NCBI GenBank assembly: GCA_033182465.1
Contig: CP137328.1
Coordinates: forward strand, 868,001 to 932,000
DNA length: 64,000 nucleotides
Source: Sanghuangporus weigelae
Taxonomy: Eukaryota > Basidiomycota > Agaricomycetes > Hymenochaetales > Hymenochaetaceae
Direction of reading: 5' to 3'
Shown: one piece after another, positions 12,193 through 24,598 of the stretch
How the letters are laid out: each line of letters opens with the position of its first letter
How positions within the stretch are numbered: the first letter of the stretch is position 1
Made by a program: the position numbers and the translations under genes
The notes under the pieces: model-generated
The model's database searches: none
What the model was told of the DNA's origin: nothing
Seen by the model: only the letters and a program-made list of their open reading frames with translations

Positions 12193-15100
12193 TTAGTACT
12201 CCGCCATCGGGATGACTTTGCCTGTACAAATACGAAAAACGGATCGTGTCAGATCATCAGCGACGAGTCACGAAAGAAAGGCCAAAAGACAAAAGACAAA
12301 GGGGCTTACCGATCTGCGAACGCGTGCGCGAATGCCTCGTCTGGCTCTCCCCGCGCTCGAGCAGCTTCACCTCGCCACTGTCGAAGAACGAGTACCCAGC
12401 TACAAACAAACAGACGATCATCAATCATACGTATATATAATTTCCACAGAACGAAAAAAAAAAGAAAGGTACGCACTCAACGCATCATCCTCCCCCCCAC
12501 TGCTCGCCTCGTCCTCCGCGAACTTGTGTATCCGCCTCCCCGTGCGCGCGTCGCGCAGCGTCCCGGAGTGGTCGATGAACGGCGTGGGCGGGGCGTTCGC
12601 CGCGCGGTGCATGTGGATCAGCAGCCTCTGCACCTCGCGCAGGTACGACTCCAGCGTATCGAGGAAGCGGCGCGTTTGGAGGTGTTTTGACGACGCGCAG
12701 CTGTGTGTTTTCGGTGTTTTTTTTTTTTCAAATTCAGCGTGAGTAAAAATAGTCAAGAAAGAGAGAAGAGGGAAGCAAACGCACACAGAAACCCCATCAT
12801 CCTTGATAATATACCCAATCCCATACCCATCCGCCGCGACCGGTCCAAACCCAAACAGCCTCAGCGCAGGGTTCCCACAATTGCTCGTACTGATGATACT
12901 CGTGCTCAACAGGCCCCACCCCGGGTCCGTGAATATCTCGGGCAGGCTGCGCTGCGGCCAGGTCGGCGACGGGATCGGGTCGTCGGGAAGGACGTCGAGC
13001 TTCCCGTCTGCGAGCTCGCGCTGGAAGAGGCAGTAGAGCGCGTAGAGGTGCCGGTCTTGTCCGAGCCCCTTGGAGCATTCTTTTGTGAGCTGGACGTGTC
13101 GCTCGCACGCCTTGCGCAGGGAGGAGATCTTTTGTGAGGGCGTCGCGTCGGAGAAGAATGTCTGTGCGTTGTGTAGGAGAACGATCTGTTAGTTAGCCGT
13201 CTTTTCTTATTCGAAAGCAAGCAAAATGTTTTTACCTTGGTGAACTCGACGCTCTCCTTCTGTACAGTTCGGATAGCCTCCGTCCTGCCGTGGAAGAACG
13301 TCTTCGTCATCGCAGGCTCGTACGTACACTCCGTGCGTCCTATCACACATCACCCAGTCAGCCTTCAAGCATCCTTTGACACAAAATGCTCACCATAAAG
13401 CCCAAACCAAGCCGCCTGAAACGCCATCTGCACAAACGCATCGGGACTAAACCCATGACTCGTCACAAACACCTTCCCATACCCCTTAAACTCCAGCGCC
13501 TGGCAGTCGTTCTGGCATATCAAATCGCTCAGCCGCGTCTCGGCGTACCGGATCCCCGCGCGCAGCTCGGGCCCGAGGAACCATTCGAGCTTCTTCGGCG
13601 TGGTGGTGAAGAGCTCGTCGAGAAGGAGGCGCTGCGCCGTGCGCGGGGAGAGTGCCGTGGGGTCAGCGCCCTTTGAGCCGTTAACGCCATTCACTCCGTT
13701 TGCTCCATTCGCGGCGTTAGCACTATTTATGCCGTTAATGCCGACCGGAAGAGCAGGCGGCGGAGCGCCCTTGGGCGGCTTGTACGATTTCGCGTACGGG
13801 CTGAGCGGCGCGTGGAACAGCGTCGGCGCGGAGGGGTTGATCGAGCGCGCCATCAGCATCAGCCCGTCGGTGAATATGTCCGCTGCGAAGCGCAGCACGG
13901 TGTGCCCGTCCACGCCTGTGTGCTCAAAGTTTATCCCCGCCGAGCCGTCTGCGCAGACGATTATTTGGAGCTGTTGAGTTTCGTCGTTAGTATTTTTTTT
14001 AGGGTGAAGACAGGAGAGAGTGTGAGCGCGCACCTTATCGTACCACCGATTCGTACACGTCCCCACCTGGACTCCATTCCTCAAATCATACGTCCCACAC
14101 AAGAAGTTATCACACAGCTGCGCCAGGTCCTCCGGCGACGCGTCGTCCAGGCACACCACAAACAGCGCACCGTCCACCACCTCCAGACACCCCGCATTCT
14201 GCCTACTGCACTTGATCATCTCCCGCAGATTGCTCCAGATCTTGCGGTTCTCCGTCGTGAGCACCCCAATAGCGGACTTGGCGACGTCGGTGATGTGCGT
14301 GCGGTCCGCATCCGCGACGATCGCCTGCAGGTTGCGCAGGATCTCGCGCTCGGTGAGCAAGGGCCGGTTCTCCCCATCTAGGACGTCGAACCAGTAGAAC
14401 TGCCCCCGCCGGAGGACGACGATGTGCGAGGACTGCCCGTGCACTTGCATCCTGCATCCTCGCTGCAGGGGAACTCAATCAGCAAGGAATAGGATAGATA
14501 GTGTGCGTACGCACCTGAGTCGGGATCCTGGCTGTCCCGAATAACCGCGTATACTGATCCATGTCGAGCGGCTGCCCGCGCACGCTGTCCGGCTCGAGCA
14601 GACCCGCACGCAGGTCATGGATGAACCCCAAGGACGAGGTGATCAGCGCGGCTGCTCGGGGGACTTGCGACCCGCGCGTCGGCGTCGGGTCATCTCTGTC
14701 GTCATCGAGGGTAAGGAGTTATTTCAACGAAGACGAACGATGACAGAGAGAATAAAAAGAGTAATGTGAGTAAAAAAAGCTTATGTGCGGAGATAGAGCG
14801 GTGACTAAGCGAGACTTACTCGAGCACGAAGTACGGGTTGAGCGCGAGTACGACCGGGTCGGTGTGCGAGAGGTAGCTTTCATACCTATCGTCGACGAGT
14901 CGTCAGACATCGAGTATTTATCCAGCAAAATGAAAGAAGACAAGAAGCGTCGGAGTCTCCAGAGAGCTGGCTCCATACGGAAGGCCGTGCGCACCCACCG
15001 TCAGCGGGGAAACCCACCCGGCACGGTCACACTCACACCCTCATTACACGGCAGCACGGCGTGTGCCAGAGAAGATGCGGAGACAATATTGCTGTCCCGG

Positions 15101-15519
15101 CGAAGAAGAGCGGGAGAAGTGAGAAGTAGGGAACGGAGCAAAAGGCAAATCCGCAGCCGGCGAAGGTAGATCCACTCACCAAAAATCCTCAATATAACTA
15201 TCCCAGACGCTCGCTCCATCAGCAACACATCCCCTCACAACGCGACAGACAAAGCGCACCTATTCTTATCCTCCGCCCACTCCTGCAACTTCCTCTGCAT
15301 GCGCGGGCCCTTATCGTGGTCCTCCAGAAACACCTTGACGGCCCTCTTCGTCTGCTCGTGCTCGGCCTGACTCTGCAGGCCCTCGAGTGCGCGGAGGTAG
15401 CGCCTGCATGTGTCCTCGAGCGGGGGGACGGGCAGGCGCGGGAGCCTGTCCTGTTTGGCGAACGTCCTGTTGGGTTTTGGGAGCGGTGTTTCGTCGAATT
15501 TCGTTATCGTCGTTGCCAT
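12193..15519 (-). CDS. Carnitine O-acetyltransferase (788 aa, 11 exons)
   Basis: Exons 15519-15260, 15209-15180, 14885-14820, 14695-14515, 14462-14034, 13970-13394, 13339-13236, 13161-12785, 12700-12477, 12399-12310 and 12221-12193. All junctions are GT-AG and in frame; the end is PMAEY. It transfers acetyl groups between CoA and carnitine, moving acetyl units between peroxisome, cytosol and mitochondria. Family marks include the N-terminal LPRLPVPPLEDTCRRYL, SHTDPVVLALNPYFVLEDD, FYWFDVLD, and the catalytic-His motif NFEHTGVDGH (His about residue 339, Asp about 343). CASSKHLQTRRFLDTL, near the C-terminus, is also conserved. The motif spelling is closest to the fungal YAT1/YAT2 branch as I recall it. 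A low-complexity Asn-Gly-Ala insert occupies about residues 400-425. No peroxisomal SKL-type tail and no clear mitochondrial presequence, so cytosolic location is likely but inferred. Confidence 0.93.
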
Positions 15520-15929
15520 CGTCGTGGGGAGGAACTGAGTGGCGGGCGGGAGAGAGACAGGAGACAGAGAGACTTATACCGTAGCCAATGGGTGATACCC
15601 GGCCAAGCCCGCATTCGCTCGTTCCCCGCATTTGATCAGAGTACCCCGCACTTCTCATCATTCCGCGTCCTTCCTCGCATCTCGTGATTGCCCCTCATCC
15701 CCGCTTCCCGTCTCGTCCCGATATCCCACAGTGGTATGTTATGCCCTGAGCTTGGCGTCTCTCTTCCTCCGGCACCGATGGCCAATCCGCGAAAACGGAA
15801 GCCCGTTCAACTCGAGCGTACGAACTACAGTGTATGTAGATAGAGAAACCTCTTGTGTTCTTCCACCCCACCACACCATCTTCACATACTGTACTTGTGC
15901 AAGCCAACGCCTCGCTGGCGTCCTATCTA

Positions 15930-15955
15930 TTCCATACATACATACATACATAAAT
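15930..15955. repeat. Short CATA microsatellite
   Basis: About five CATA units in the intergenic stretch between the carnitine acetyltransferase and transporter genes. Confidence 0.7.
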
Positions 15956-16062
15956 ATTCCCTCTACCAAGTCATGTAAGCAAGTCTGAAAGTGCTGATAT
16001 GCGACGTTGTCCCACTAATGCAGAGGGGGAAAAGCAAAAAAAATCAAAAATTGCCCTGTTTC

Positions 16063-18529
16063 TTATCGCCCATTCCTCAATAATCGTCGTCTGTCTTCGT
16101 CAATAATTCCATTATCATCGTCGTCGTTATCCTCATCCTCGTCATCCTCGTCCGAATCACCACCCACACGCGTCTCCGACCCGGAACTAGAACTCAAGCT
16201 CGAGCTCGGACTAGCAAGAACGAAACGCGTCTCCTCCTCCCTTTCTCCTCCCCTCCTCCTCTTCTCCTTCTCATCCGACAACACCTCGCCAAAACTCCGC
16301 GTTAAGCTTAAATCGGACTTCATCCCGTCCACAACCCCAACCCCAACCGCGACCCCTCCTCCTCCTCCCGGTGTCCTCAACACATTCGTTTGCGCGGATC
16401 GTTGCCAATCTCCCTCTCTATGCCCCTGCCGAAGGGTATGATGATATGGGTCGTCGTGCCGCGCAGCACTTACACCACCCAACTCCAAGTCAAACGCCGC
16501 CGCAGTAGCAGTAGCGGTGGCAGCGGTAGCAGCCTCGCTCTCCGCGCTCTCGCTCGTCTTCGTCGTCTTCTTCGTCAACTACAAGAGAAGAAAAGAAGGA
16601 GAGGCAAGAAAGAACACGTTCATTAAAGGCGAGAGAGAGAGAGAAAAAGACAAGAACAGCAAGAGAAGAACGCACCGCAACATACACCGCCGAGCCCATG
16701 ATGATCACCGTCCCGATGATGGACAACGCCGAGGGGACGGTGTGGAAGAATATCCGCTCGAGGATCGTAGCGTATATAATCTACATACGTACAGTACACA
16801 CAGGGCTGCGGTAAGTAAAAAAATCAGTACGTATGCCGGACATGTGAACGCACCTGCACGTAAATCGCCAACGAACCTCGGCCGGCCGTCTCACGTTGAA
16901 GACCCATGGTCAACAGCGCCTACACGTGAAAAGTAAGCACGAGTAGAATACGCTCCGAATATACCATTGCTTTGTTCCGAATAAATTAGAGAAGAGAAAT
17001 GAACATTCACTCACTTGAGCAAGGAACCCGAATATCCCAATCATCAGCAACAAAGCTAACCACTCCAGTCGAGTCGGGAGGACGACTTTTTGTCCTAACA
17101 ATATCATCCTACATAAAACATTATCATATTAACACCGGAAAACGAAGGACGCAAGATGAAAGACGTACCCCGTGGTAGACGTGATAACGCACCACAGCGA
17201 GAAATACGACATCGAGTGCAACGTATGTGCGCGTTTCCCGATCGCTCGCATGCTCGTGTCTAGAGACGCAAAGATCAAAAATCACAAATGAAGACACTGA
17301 TTAACGCCCTCGAGAAAATGATGATAATAAGAAGGGAAGACGTACATGCCCCTGTTGCGCCTAAGACGCCCAGTAAAGCCACACTATATGCCCATAGAGA
17401 TATAATTTGTTAGATTGGACTCGTTATTCTGAAAAAAAAAGATTATAGTAGACGTACCCGACTGCACCTAATCTCTGCCCCGGCGTGACGTTCTCATCCG
17501 GATCCACCACATCACTCGAGGAGGAAGGATGCGCCCCAAATATCGCCTCAGGACGAGCGATAAGAACAACCCCCACCATACTCGTCACTACCCATCCCAA
17601 AAATCCAATCATCAGAGCCAAATTCAACATCACATCAGTACCTTATACCAATCCCAACGAACAGTAAAGCGAAAAAAAAGGGAAAGACGACACGCACACC
17701 CAGCAAGCGCCTCCCTCCTATGGAACGCCTCCCCGAGGAAGAAGTAGCCCGCGACGGCGGTCGTGAGCGGCGCGAGGAACGTCAGGACCGTCGCGTCGGA
17801 CAGGGAGAGGTATTGTAAGGAGTAGTACACGCCGAAGAGACCGAAGAACCCCGTGAATCCGCGGATGGCGAGTAGGTGCCGTACGCCCTTTGGGCCGAGG
17901 ATTGGGTCGGGGACTTTTCGCCAGAGGCTGTAGAGTATGTAGTTGGGTTCGTTAGAGTAAGGTGTATGTGAAGTGAATGTTGAAGCGACGGAAGGAGACG
18001 TACAGATATGAGAGGCAGCAGATGTACGTTATTCCCTAATCATTTGTCAACCGTCAAGAAATATCTGAGATGATACATAGAGCTCTACACACCATTCGTA
18101 CGCAAACAAGCTACACAGCACTCGCATCCACGCACAATCACAATCACAATCACAATCACAATCACAGCAGAAAGGATCCAAGCAAGAACAATATGCAGTC
18201 GTTGGCAAAATCGCTCACACGACCAATAAGATATAAAATAAATCAAACAGACGTACCTCCAAAGCAGGCACAGGCGGATCCAAGCTATTCAGCTTCTTCA
18301 CCGCGGCGTTCATGAGCGCGAAGAACGCCTGGCTCGCAGCGACGAGCAGCAGCCCAGCATTCACTTGCACCAATTCGGCACATCTTCTCCATATCGCAAT
18401 TCCGCAATTTAGTACAGGCTCGATAACGCGCCTCTTTGCATTTTGTATAGGGAGAGGGAGGATGGATAACCTGGGATCGTCGGTAGGCGAGGCGCGTAGA
18501 GGTTCGTAATGAGCGGGTCGGGATAACAT
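16063..18529 (-). CDS. EamA/DMT-superfamily membrane transporter
   Basis: A multi-exon gene starting at MLSRPAHYEPLRASP (ATG at 18529) and ending at 16063. The first exon, 18529-18257, holds the first helix (LLLVAASQAFFALMNAAVKK). Later exons cover helices including HLLAIRGFTGFFGLFGVYYSL, LSDATVLTFLAPLTTAVAGYF, LALMIGFLGWVVTSMVGVVLI, LLMIGIFGFLAQ and TIVIMGSAVYVA-type segments. The pattern YLSLSDATVLTFLAPLTTA plus a later repeat with AQALLTMGLQRE is typical of the two EamA repeats of drug/metabolite transporters (SLC35G-like in animals). Substrate unknown. The C-terminal exon (about 170 aa) is soluble, with Ala/Thr runs, a Gly run and a long Asp/Glu-rich stretch near the end. Exon borders in the middle are approximate. 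Confidence 0.8.
18130..18163. repeat. CACAAT microsatellite in a transporter intron
   Basis: Six units of a 6-nt ACAATC repeat within the first intron of the EamA transporter gene. Confidence 0.8.
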
Positions 18530-19079
18530 TGTCGAGGAGAGAGGGTAGGAATGATATGATGGACGGATGCGCACTGAGATGTGGACGTCACGGTTCGCCT
18601 TTCGCAGTACGCGGTTCGAGCAATAATTAGATACATATATATTACGTAAACGACTTGAGAACCATTTTCTCTCTTTCGAGTCTGTTCTGCATGGATTTAA
18701 AACAGCCGAAGATGCGCATATTTTTAAGAGGATATAACTCGATTTTATGATACACAGATGTACACTCAAAACACACGCGGTTCAGATATTTTTTTTGTGT
18801 GGTCAAAGCCGCGAGCACCCCACACCGGACCGGAAATTGTGCAATGGAACCTCGGACCTATCGGATTTCCGCTCAACGGCCGGCCCTCATGCGCGCATCT
18901 TTCGATGTCGAGGAATTATCCAGATTAGATCCCTTCAAGGCTCGTGGATCCTTGCGAGCAACCGTACATCATTATTACGTTACGTTACTTTCAACGACAA
19001 CAATCAGGATTCAGCAAGCTGTTGAGGAGATGATGCGCCGTTCGGAAGAGACTTCAGAGCTCACATCGACTCCTCTGCT

Positions 19080-19259
19080 ATGAAATACGGTCTCAATCAC
19101 CTCCCGACCGAGTTTCTTTCACGGATATTGATATTCCTCGATGCTGCCAACGACAGTACTTGCCGTAACCTAGAGAGAAGTGCGTTTCGGTCGTTAGAAG
19201 CAGATAGATATTTGGCCGCGGTTAGATTTCAAAGAATATACAGTGGAAACTGCGGATAA
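19080..19259 (+). pseudogene. Truncated F-box protein start (59 aa)
   Basis: An open frame starting at 19080 whose residues 7-20 read HLPTEFLSRILIFLDA. This is the start of an F-box (usual LPTEILSRIFRYLD). After about 50 residues the frame runs into a stretch resembling the end of a pogo-type DNA transposon, and stops at 19257-19259. The LRR or other C-terminal part is missing. F-box proteins bring targets to SCF ubiquitin ligases. This fragment is too short to act and is most likely a gene cut by transposon insertion. Confidence 0.45.
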
Positions 19260-19310
19260 GAATACCGGAGAATAAGAACATCCTAAGAATAAGAGTACTA
19301 GTACTGGGCA
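19239..19310. mobile_element. Possible pogo/Fot-type transposon end
   Basis: Begins after TA with CAGTGGAAACTGCGGATAAG, which resembles the terminal inverted repeats of pogo-like Tc1/mariner elements (CAGT, then a GATAA core). No matching opposite end is seen within the next few hundred bases, so it is a solo end or an incomplete relic. Confidence 0.35.
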
Positions 19311-19568
19311 AAGTCGTGTTATTGATAAATCGGGTTTAATATTAGTTATGGTTCAGTCTGTTTGTCTGTTTGTTCGGAAATATAAATGGTAGAATCGGTT
19401 ACGATGATCTTGAACTAAAGTTTCTCGTAGTTTGCAACGGAAAAACACATCATTACTCGATTTCGAGGTATTTTAGGATACAGCGTGACAGAATAAACAT
19501 AACAAAATCAACTTTACCTTTACAACAAGTACACAAAAAAGAGTAGACTCGCGAATACTGCCCGGAGC

Positions 19569-20303
19569 TCAATGCGCTGCGCTCTCCGTATCAGTATCAT
19601 CCGTGTTGATAACTAACATCGTCTGAGAGGCCAGAAACCTCTTCCTCGCGACATGCTGCTTGTCCGCCTCGATCTTCTCCTTCAGCGCGCGGAACTCTTC
19701 TTTACCGTACGTCTCGTACGTCACCCTAGCCAGATCCTCGTACGCTTCGCGGAGCCGCTTGAACTTCCACTTAGCATCTACGCAGCGTGCATCCGAATGC
19801 TGCGCGCGCGTGTACAACCTGGAGTAATCGCGCCTCAGGTCTTCCAGTTTCTTGTTGAGCCGCTCCAGCTCGGTTTCGAGAAGCTTGACTTTCGTTTTGT
19901 ATGCTTCGACTGAGGATGCTGGTGAGAATTGATCAAAAGTCCGGAATGAGAAGATGACGTACTGGGATCAATTGCAACAGGCCTCGTCGGCTCTCTCATC
20001 TCGAACTTATCCTTGCGACTGAGCCTGACATCGCGCAGTGGCTTAAAAGGGAAGCATAGAACCTGCAGAGCGGAATTACATGTCAATCACAATCATCAAT
20101 TGCTGCGAGCGAAAATAAAATTAACGCGCCTTAGCTGTCGCGTAGAGAGCCCGCTCGGCCCAATTAGCCTCGCGACCCTCCGGGAAACGAACAGTATTGC
20201 TCGCACGCTCTTCCTCCTGGAAAGTGACCCACGAGGGGGTATGCACACCAGCGCGCCGTGAAAGCGGACTGCTCGGATAACCGTCCTCCGAATCTCGATC
20301 CAT
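19569..20303 (-). CDS. Small coiled-coil protein of unknown function
   Basis: Three exons. The first begins at 20303 (MDRDSEDGYPSSPLSRRAG) and ends near 20128. The second, about 20062-19964, encodes VLCFPFKPLRDVRLSRKDKFEMREPTRPVAIDP. The third, about 19917-19569, is a long heptad-rich helix (KVKLLETELERLNKKLEDLRRDY and onward, continuing to LKEKIEADKQHVARKRF). It ends with an acidic tail (NTDDTDTESAAH). The product is about 210 aa, with one dominant coiled coil over the last 110 residues. No enzyme motif. Probably a structural or adaptor protein, but I do not recognise the family. The first donor site is not a strong consensus. Confidence 0.65.
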
Positions 20304-20682
20304 TGCTCGGGACGAAGGAAGTCAAATTAGAGCAACTAGTTAATTTTGCGGCAATTTCGCAACGGGAAATCGATGATAGACGATAGAGACGAGATGATTG
20401 ATATTGTCCTCGAGAAGAGATATAGATAGATAGACGTTTCATTCTGAATGACTCCCGAAGTCCCTTTTAAACACTGGGAGGCGTCGTCCTACGTCGGTGG
20501 CTCCCTCCTGTCTTCTGTGGCCGTCGCTAGTGCGAAACCACCCGCCCAGTTTAGTCCTAGTCATGTCTTATCTTTTTTGTCCGAGTCAGTCGGGCACAGC
20601 TCTTTTGGATTTCGCCTATTGTTTGTTTTAAAAGAAAGCAGCTGAGGAATGAAAGCGAGAGAGAAGCCGTCCCTGATGTTAG

Positions 20683-21326
20683 GATTCTCACGTTCTTTCA
20701 AGTTGGAAACTTGTTGAAAACTCAGCGCAGAGTTGTCAACGCGAAGCAGCGTGAGAATCTTCTTGTGATTGACAAGCCAAGTCGTGTAATACGTGCATCG
20801 AGAGTTTGAAGAGAAGAGAGGGAACTTGAAGCCTTTGGTCTAAAAATTCTCACGCTCGTTCAAGTTGGAAACTCGAGGGGCAAAACCCTATTTCCGAACC
20901 TGAAAAAATTGATCCAGAACTGGAAAGCTCGCCTCTGATTGGCTGGATTCCAGTTCTGGATCAAAAATTTCAGGTTCGGAAATAGGGTTTTGCCCCAGGT
21001 GGCTGTCAGATCTAGGTATCGTGAGAATCTCCGTCGATCGACGAGCCAGATCAAGTATCGCAATCCAAAGTCATCTGCCAAATTCGCAAAGGGGTTGATC
21101 GGAGCGGAGCAGATTCTTCTTTATACTTAAGTACAACGCCTAGGTACCTTAGACCCGTTCATAAATATGCGCAGCGTTTCAATAAATGGCAAGTAGTAAT
21201 AGTAATTCAGGCCGAGAGGACAGGCCAAGTAGTAATGGCTCTGGTCAAGAAATCTCACGCTCCTCTGAGTTGATAACTGGTTGATAACTGGAGGCTCTGT
21301 TTACAACTCAAAGGATCGTGAGAATC
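20683..21326. repeat. Three palindromic modules bounded by TCTCACG/CGTGAGA
   Basis: Module 1 spans 20683-20759 (GATTCTCACG, 57 nt, CGTGAGAATC). Module 2 spans 20846-21029 and contains a 120-bp foldback. Module 3 spans 21251-21326, again with 57 nt between the arms. Inside each are further GTTG-NN-AAC type mini-palindromes. They could be tiny MITE copies or binding sites for a dimeric regulator. Confidence 0.6.
20877..20996. mobile_element. 120-bp foldback (MITE-like) element
   Basis: Two 48-nt arms (20877-20924 and 20949-20996) are inverted copies with about three mismatches, around a 24-nt loop. The ends read GGGGCAAAACCC. It interrupts the second of three palindromic modules. No clear target-site duplication is visible, so the mode of insertion is not certain. 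Confidence 0.7.
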
Positions 21327-21329
21327 AGT

Positions 21330-21790
21330 GGACCTCTAACTTGGCGGTCTTAAAGCCTCGAGGCTAGCACGATGATATTTCCTTGCCATGATGCAAGCAC
21401 AGTTGATGGGCGATAATGGTGGCGGTGGTGGTGGCGGAGGGCACGAAGCCTTTATGCTCGTGGCAGGAAGCTTAGACTATATCATTCATAACCTAACGTC
21501 ATACCCGAGGCTCAAGTTACTCTCCATTCCGCCACCTAGCCAAAAGATAAATGTATTTAATGTAAAGTAAACATTCCAATAATGCAGTATCATGCGTAAC
21601 AACAGACAGTATCAAAGACATAAAGGTGTGGATACCGATACATAACTTAGTCCAAAAAGAATGCAGCTTAGTCCGAGGATCATCGAAAGGGAGGGCGGGG
21701 CCAAATGGAACGCAAATGCAAGGGTATTAAAGAGAACAAGGTAGCAAGCTCTGGGGGCAGAGAAATGCGAGATAAAATTCGTCAGAATAA
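21330..21790. other. Intergenic, no gene recognised
   Basis: Contains a 60-aa frame with a poly-Gly run that I do not believe is real. The right part is the 3' flank of the DUF3433-type gene. Confidence 0.4.
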
Positions 21791-21791
21791 T

Positions 21792-24558
21792 TTAAACATG
21801 GTGCCCGGAATCAGATGTGTGCTGTGGGGGAGTAAACGGCTCCACAGCGTACCCTGCTTGCGTCAAGGGAGCGATAGTAGAGTCTCGCTGAAGCCCAAGC
21901 AATCGTTTCTCCTCTTGCGAACCTTTACTTACCCCAGGGACAGCCACAGCAGTCGATCCACGACTCAAAGCCGGCGTCTTCTCATTATCATCCTGGTCAC
22001 TCTCATCTCCACGCGCAAAGTCGTACCCAGGTGCGTCAGTAGCAACAACTGCAGCCGTCCGCTCATCAATTCGGAATCGAAGCGGGGCAAGCTTGGTCGC
22101 GATGCTCGTCTCGTTGTCGTACGGTACGAGGAACATCCCAAAGCCCGAATGTGACGTGAGCGCAACAGCGCTTGCAATTGAACCTGGCGGAGCGGCGAGG
22201 AAGACACCCTTGCGTATTCGGTGGTGCACTACGCCAACGATGAACATGATGCCTCCAATGATTAAGAGGAGCACGGAAAGTGCGTGTGCGGCAAGCGGTC
22301 TAATTAATACTCCGATAAGTTCGTCTTCTTCACCGGGCACGGCGAGACTTACTCAATGACCAGTCGGGGCTTCAGCGATATGGCAACTGCCGAGAAAGTC
22401 TCGTTCGTAGGCAAGAAATAGGTGTTCTTCGCGACTAATGCCAAGTGCTGGGTCTACACAACCGTGGGAACATACGATGAGAAAAGTGCAGACGGGAGAA
22501 AAGAAGCCTACGAACGTAAATTCTTGACGTGGTTTCTACGAAACCATCTTGAGAATCGAACGCGTTTACCAGTGATTGATTCGTAGTGACAGCTCGCAAA
22601 ATGGCACCGGGTACCCCATTATTAGTGGCATTGGCCCTGACGGCAGTGAAATCGTCCGGGGAAGCGTCGAAGACGACTCTGTAAACAAGAGTTACAGTAT
22701 CGACAAAAGAAAATAGTGAACCAAAACTTACCCGTTGAAAGGAACAGCGTTCTGCGGAGCGCCTGTGACGTTGCTGTTTGCGTAGTTGTCAATAGGCGCG
22801 ATAATCGACACGTTCCCAAGTGATCCATCGTTCATTGAGGCATTTGCGGCGACGGTGAAAACCTCCAGCGTCGGAGAACAAAATACGCCCGCCTCCTGGG
22901 GAGTGCCACTATTGTTACGGTAAAACCAGAAAAAGACGGGCAAGAACGTTCGATTCCCGCCAGCATTAGGACCGCAGTTATCAACCCCACTAACGCCGTA
23001 CTGCTGATTTGCGTTACTCGGATCGAAACTGACCGTGACGCTGCAGCTTGAGGGGGCTTGTGCAAAGTTTGCAAGGCTCGCTGCACCGATGACAAAACTT
23101 GAAGGGTTTGAAGTATCCAGATTAATTTGTGCTGGTGCGGAGCAGGTTGCGTTTGTGCGAACGCCGGTAGTGTTCGTGGTGACCGTCCCATTCAGATAGT
23201 TACCGCTGGGGAACTGCGGTGATATGAGCGAAGACTATTAAAAGGTCAGTGATCTGTCTCACCTCAAAGTCCGCAGTAGCCCAGTTGTTGTGGACAAAAG
23301 GTGGATCAGGTAAGTTATTGCTGACTGCAGCAAGAACATACTAGATGTTCATTAAACATCAATATATCGGGTGCAAAGAGGATAATAAAGGCTTACCCCC
23401 GCAGCGGCTAGAAATGCGGTAAGCTGGAACCGGTCCGGATCAAGCCCAAGCGCTCTGATGCTTTGAACTGTCGATGCAGTAGACATTGGTACTTGCTGAA
23501 CGTCGAATATTGCACCTGCGAGAGGCTGAAGGAGAATAGTCACGAGTCCAGCTACCGCCGAAATGAAGACAAGCCAGTGGCGTTTTGAAAAGGCTAAAAA
23601 TACGCAATACAGAGTGCTTGGTGCGAAATTAGCTTAATCGGACCACATAAGAGACAGAGATCGGCCCTCACTTGATTGAAACGTAGTCAAGAAGCAGTGA
23701 ATCCTCTGCCGTCGCATCTCCTCTTGACATATTGATATACGGCTAAGGTCAATGTGAAATCCAGCACTAGGCAACATCCAGAACAAAGACCACGCACCTG
23801 GTATCGTTTCACCAGCCAATTCTTTGACTCCCAGAGTAGCCCAAGTGGAGCAACGAGAAGAATGGGGAAAAACGACTGGTCACAAAACTGAGCCTCCGTT
23901 CACAATTCTCAGGGACGCGGCAGAACGTACGGTCAAGAATTGGGCTGAAACGAATTTGAATACATTTTGCTCCTTGACGTGGAAGCCTGCGATATGGTCA
24001 ACCGGCTATTGCTAAGAGTGAATTCAAGGGTTGCGCACCTGTATTCTTTTGTGAAATCGATAGTGCCACCTCCAATGCGATCCCAAGAGCCATCATGAAC
24101 AACGAGGCAGGCAACACAACCCATAACTTCAACTGTGGAGGTTCCTATATGAAGAGAGAAAGAGGCGAGGAGGTCAATCACCGACAAAGTGATTCGAATC
24201 AAATGGCGCATACGTAGGATTTTGGTCTCTCCTCTCGTCTAACTGTGGGAATAAGCTGAATAGAATCTCGGAAATTCTTTGTCGAGGCCGTCAGAGGTGG
24301 GGAAAGGGGACCGGCGAGGTCCTGCATGGCCATAGACGGGACTGGACGAGGAGGACGGGCGAATGATGTCGTGGGCGTTCGAATAGGGTTGCGAACGCGA
24401 GAAGGCGACGGCGCGTCTAATTCTTATATGTGACCGGGAATAGGAATAGGTTGCCGAGAACGCCGTCTTCTTCCATCACACCTTCCAGATACAGACGTCT
24501 GCGTGGCGTATGGCGGTGCTAAATGTGAACGTGGGTAACTGCACAAAGGGAGAAGCAT
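21792..24558 (-). CDS. DUF3433-family membrane protein
   Basis: A many-exon gene read from ATG at 24558 to the stop at 21792. Exon pieces in order: a Pro/Ser/Arg-rich N-terminus (PPYATQTSVSG and APSPSRVRNPIRTPTTSFAR); EPPQLKLWVVLPASLFMMAL from 24144; SFFPILLVAPLGLLWESKNW; PYINMSRGDATAEDSLLLDYV; KRHWLVFISAVAGLVTILLQPLAGA; an extracellular Asn-rich part; ALVAKNTYFLPTNETFSAVA; and a last exon with AAHALSVLLLIIGGIMFIVG and LRFRIDERTAAVVATD. These are landmarks of the basidiomycete DUF3433 family, whose function is unknown. Several N-glycosylation sites lie between the second and last membrane parts. One in-frame TAA (24424-24426) lies in the N-terminal exon. Either a small intron removes it, or the gene starts at MAMQDLAGP (24333), or the gene is damaged. 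Confidence 0.72.
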
Positions 24559-24598
24559 GCATGCAGCGTGGTCACCGCACCTTCAAATCATTTTATTA

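Noticed and set aside
13600-14381. Plus-strand frames inside the carnitine acetyltransferase gene
   Set aside because: They lie opposite well-supported conserved exons.
21388-21570. A 60-aa poly-Gly protein
   Set aside because: No conserved motif; the Gly run comes from a GGTGGC simple repeat.
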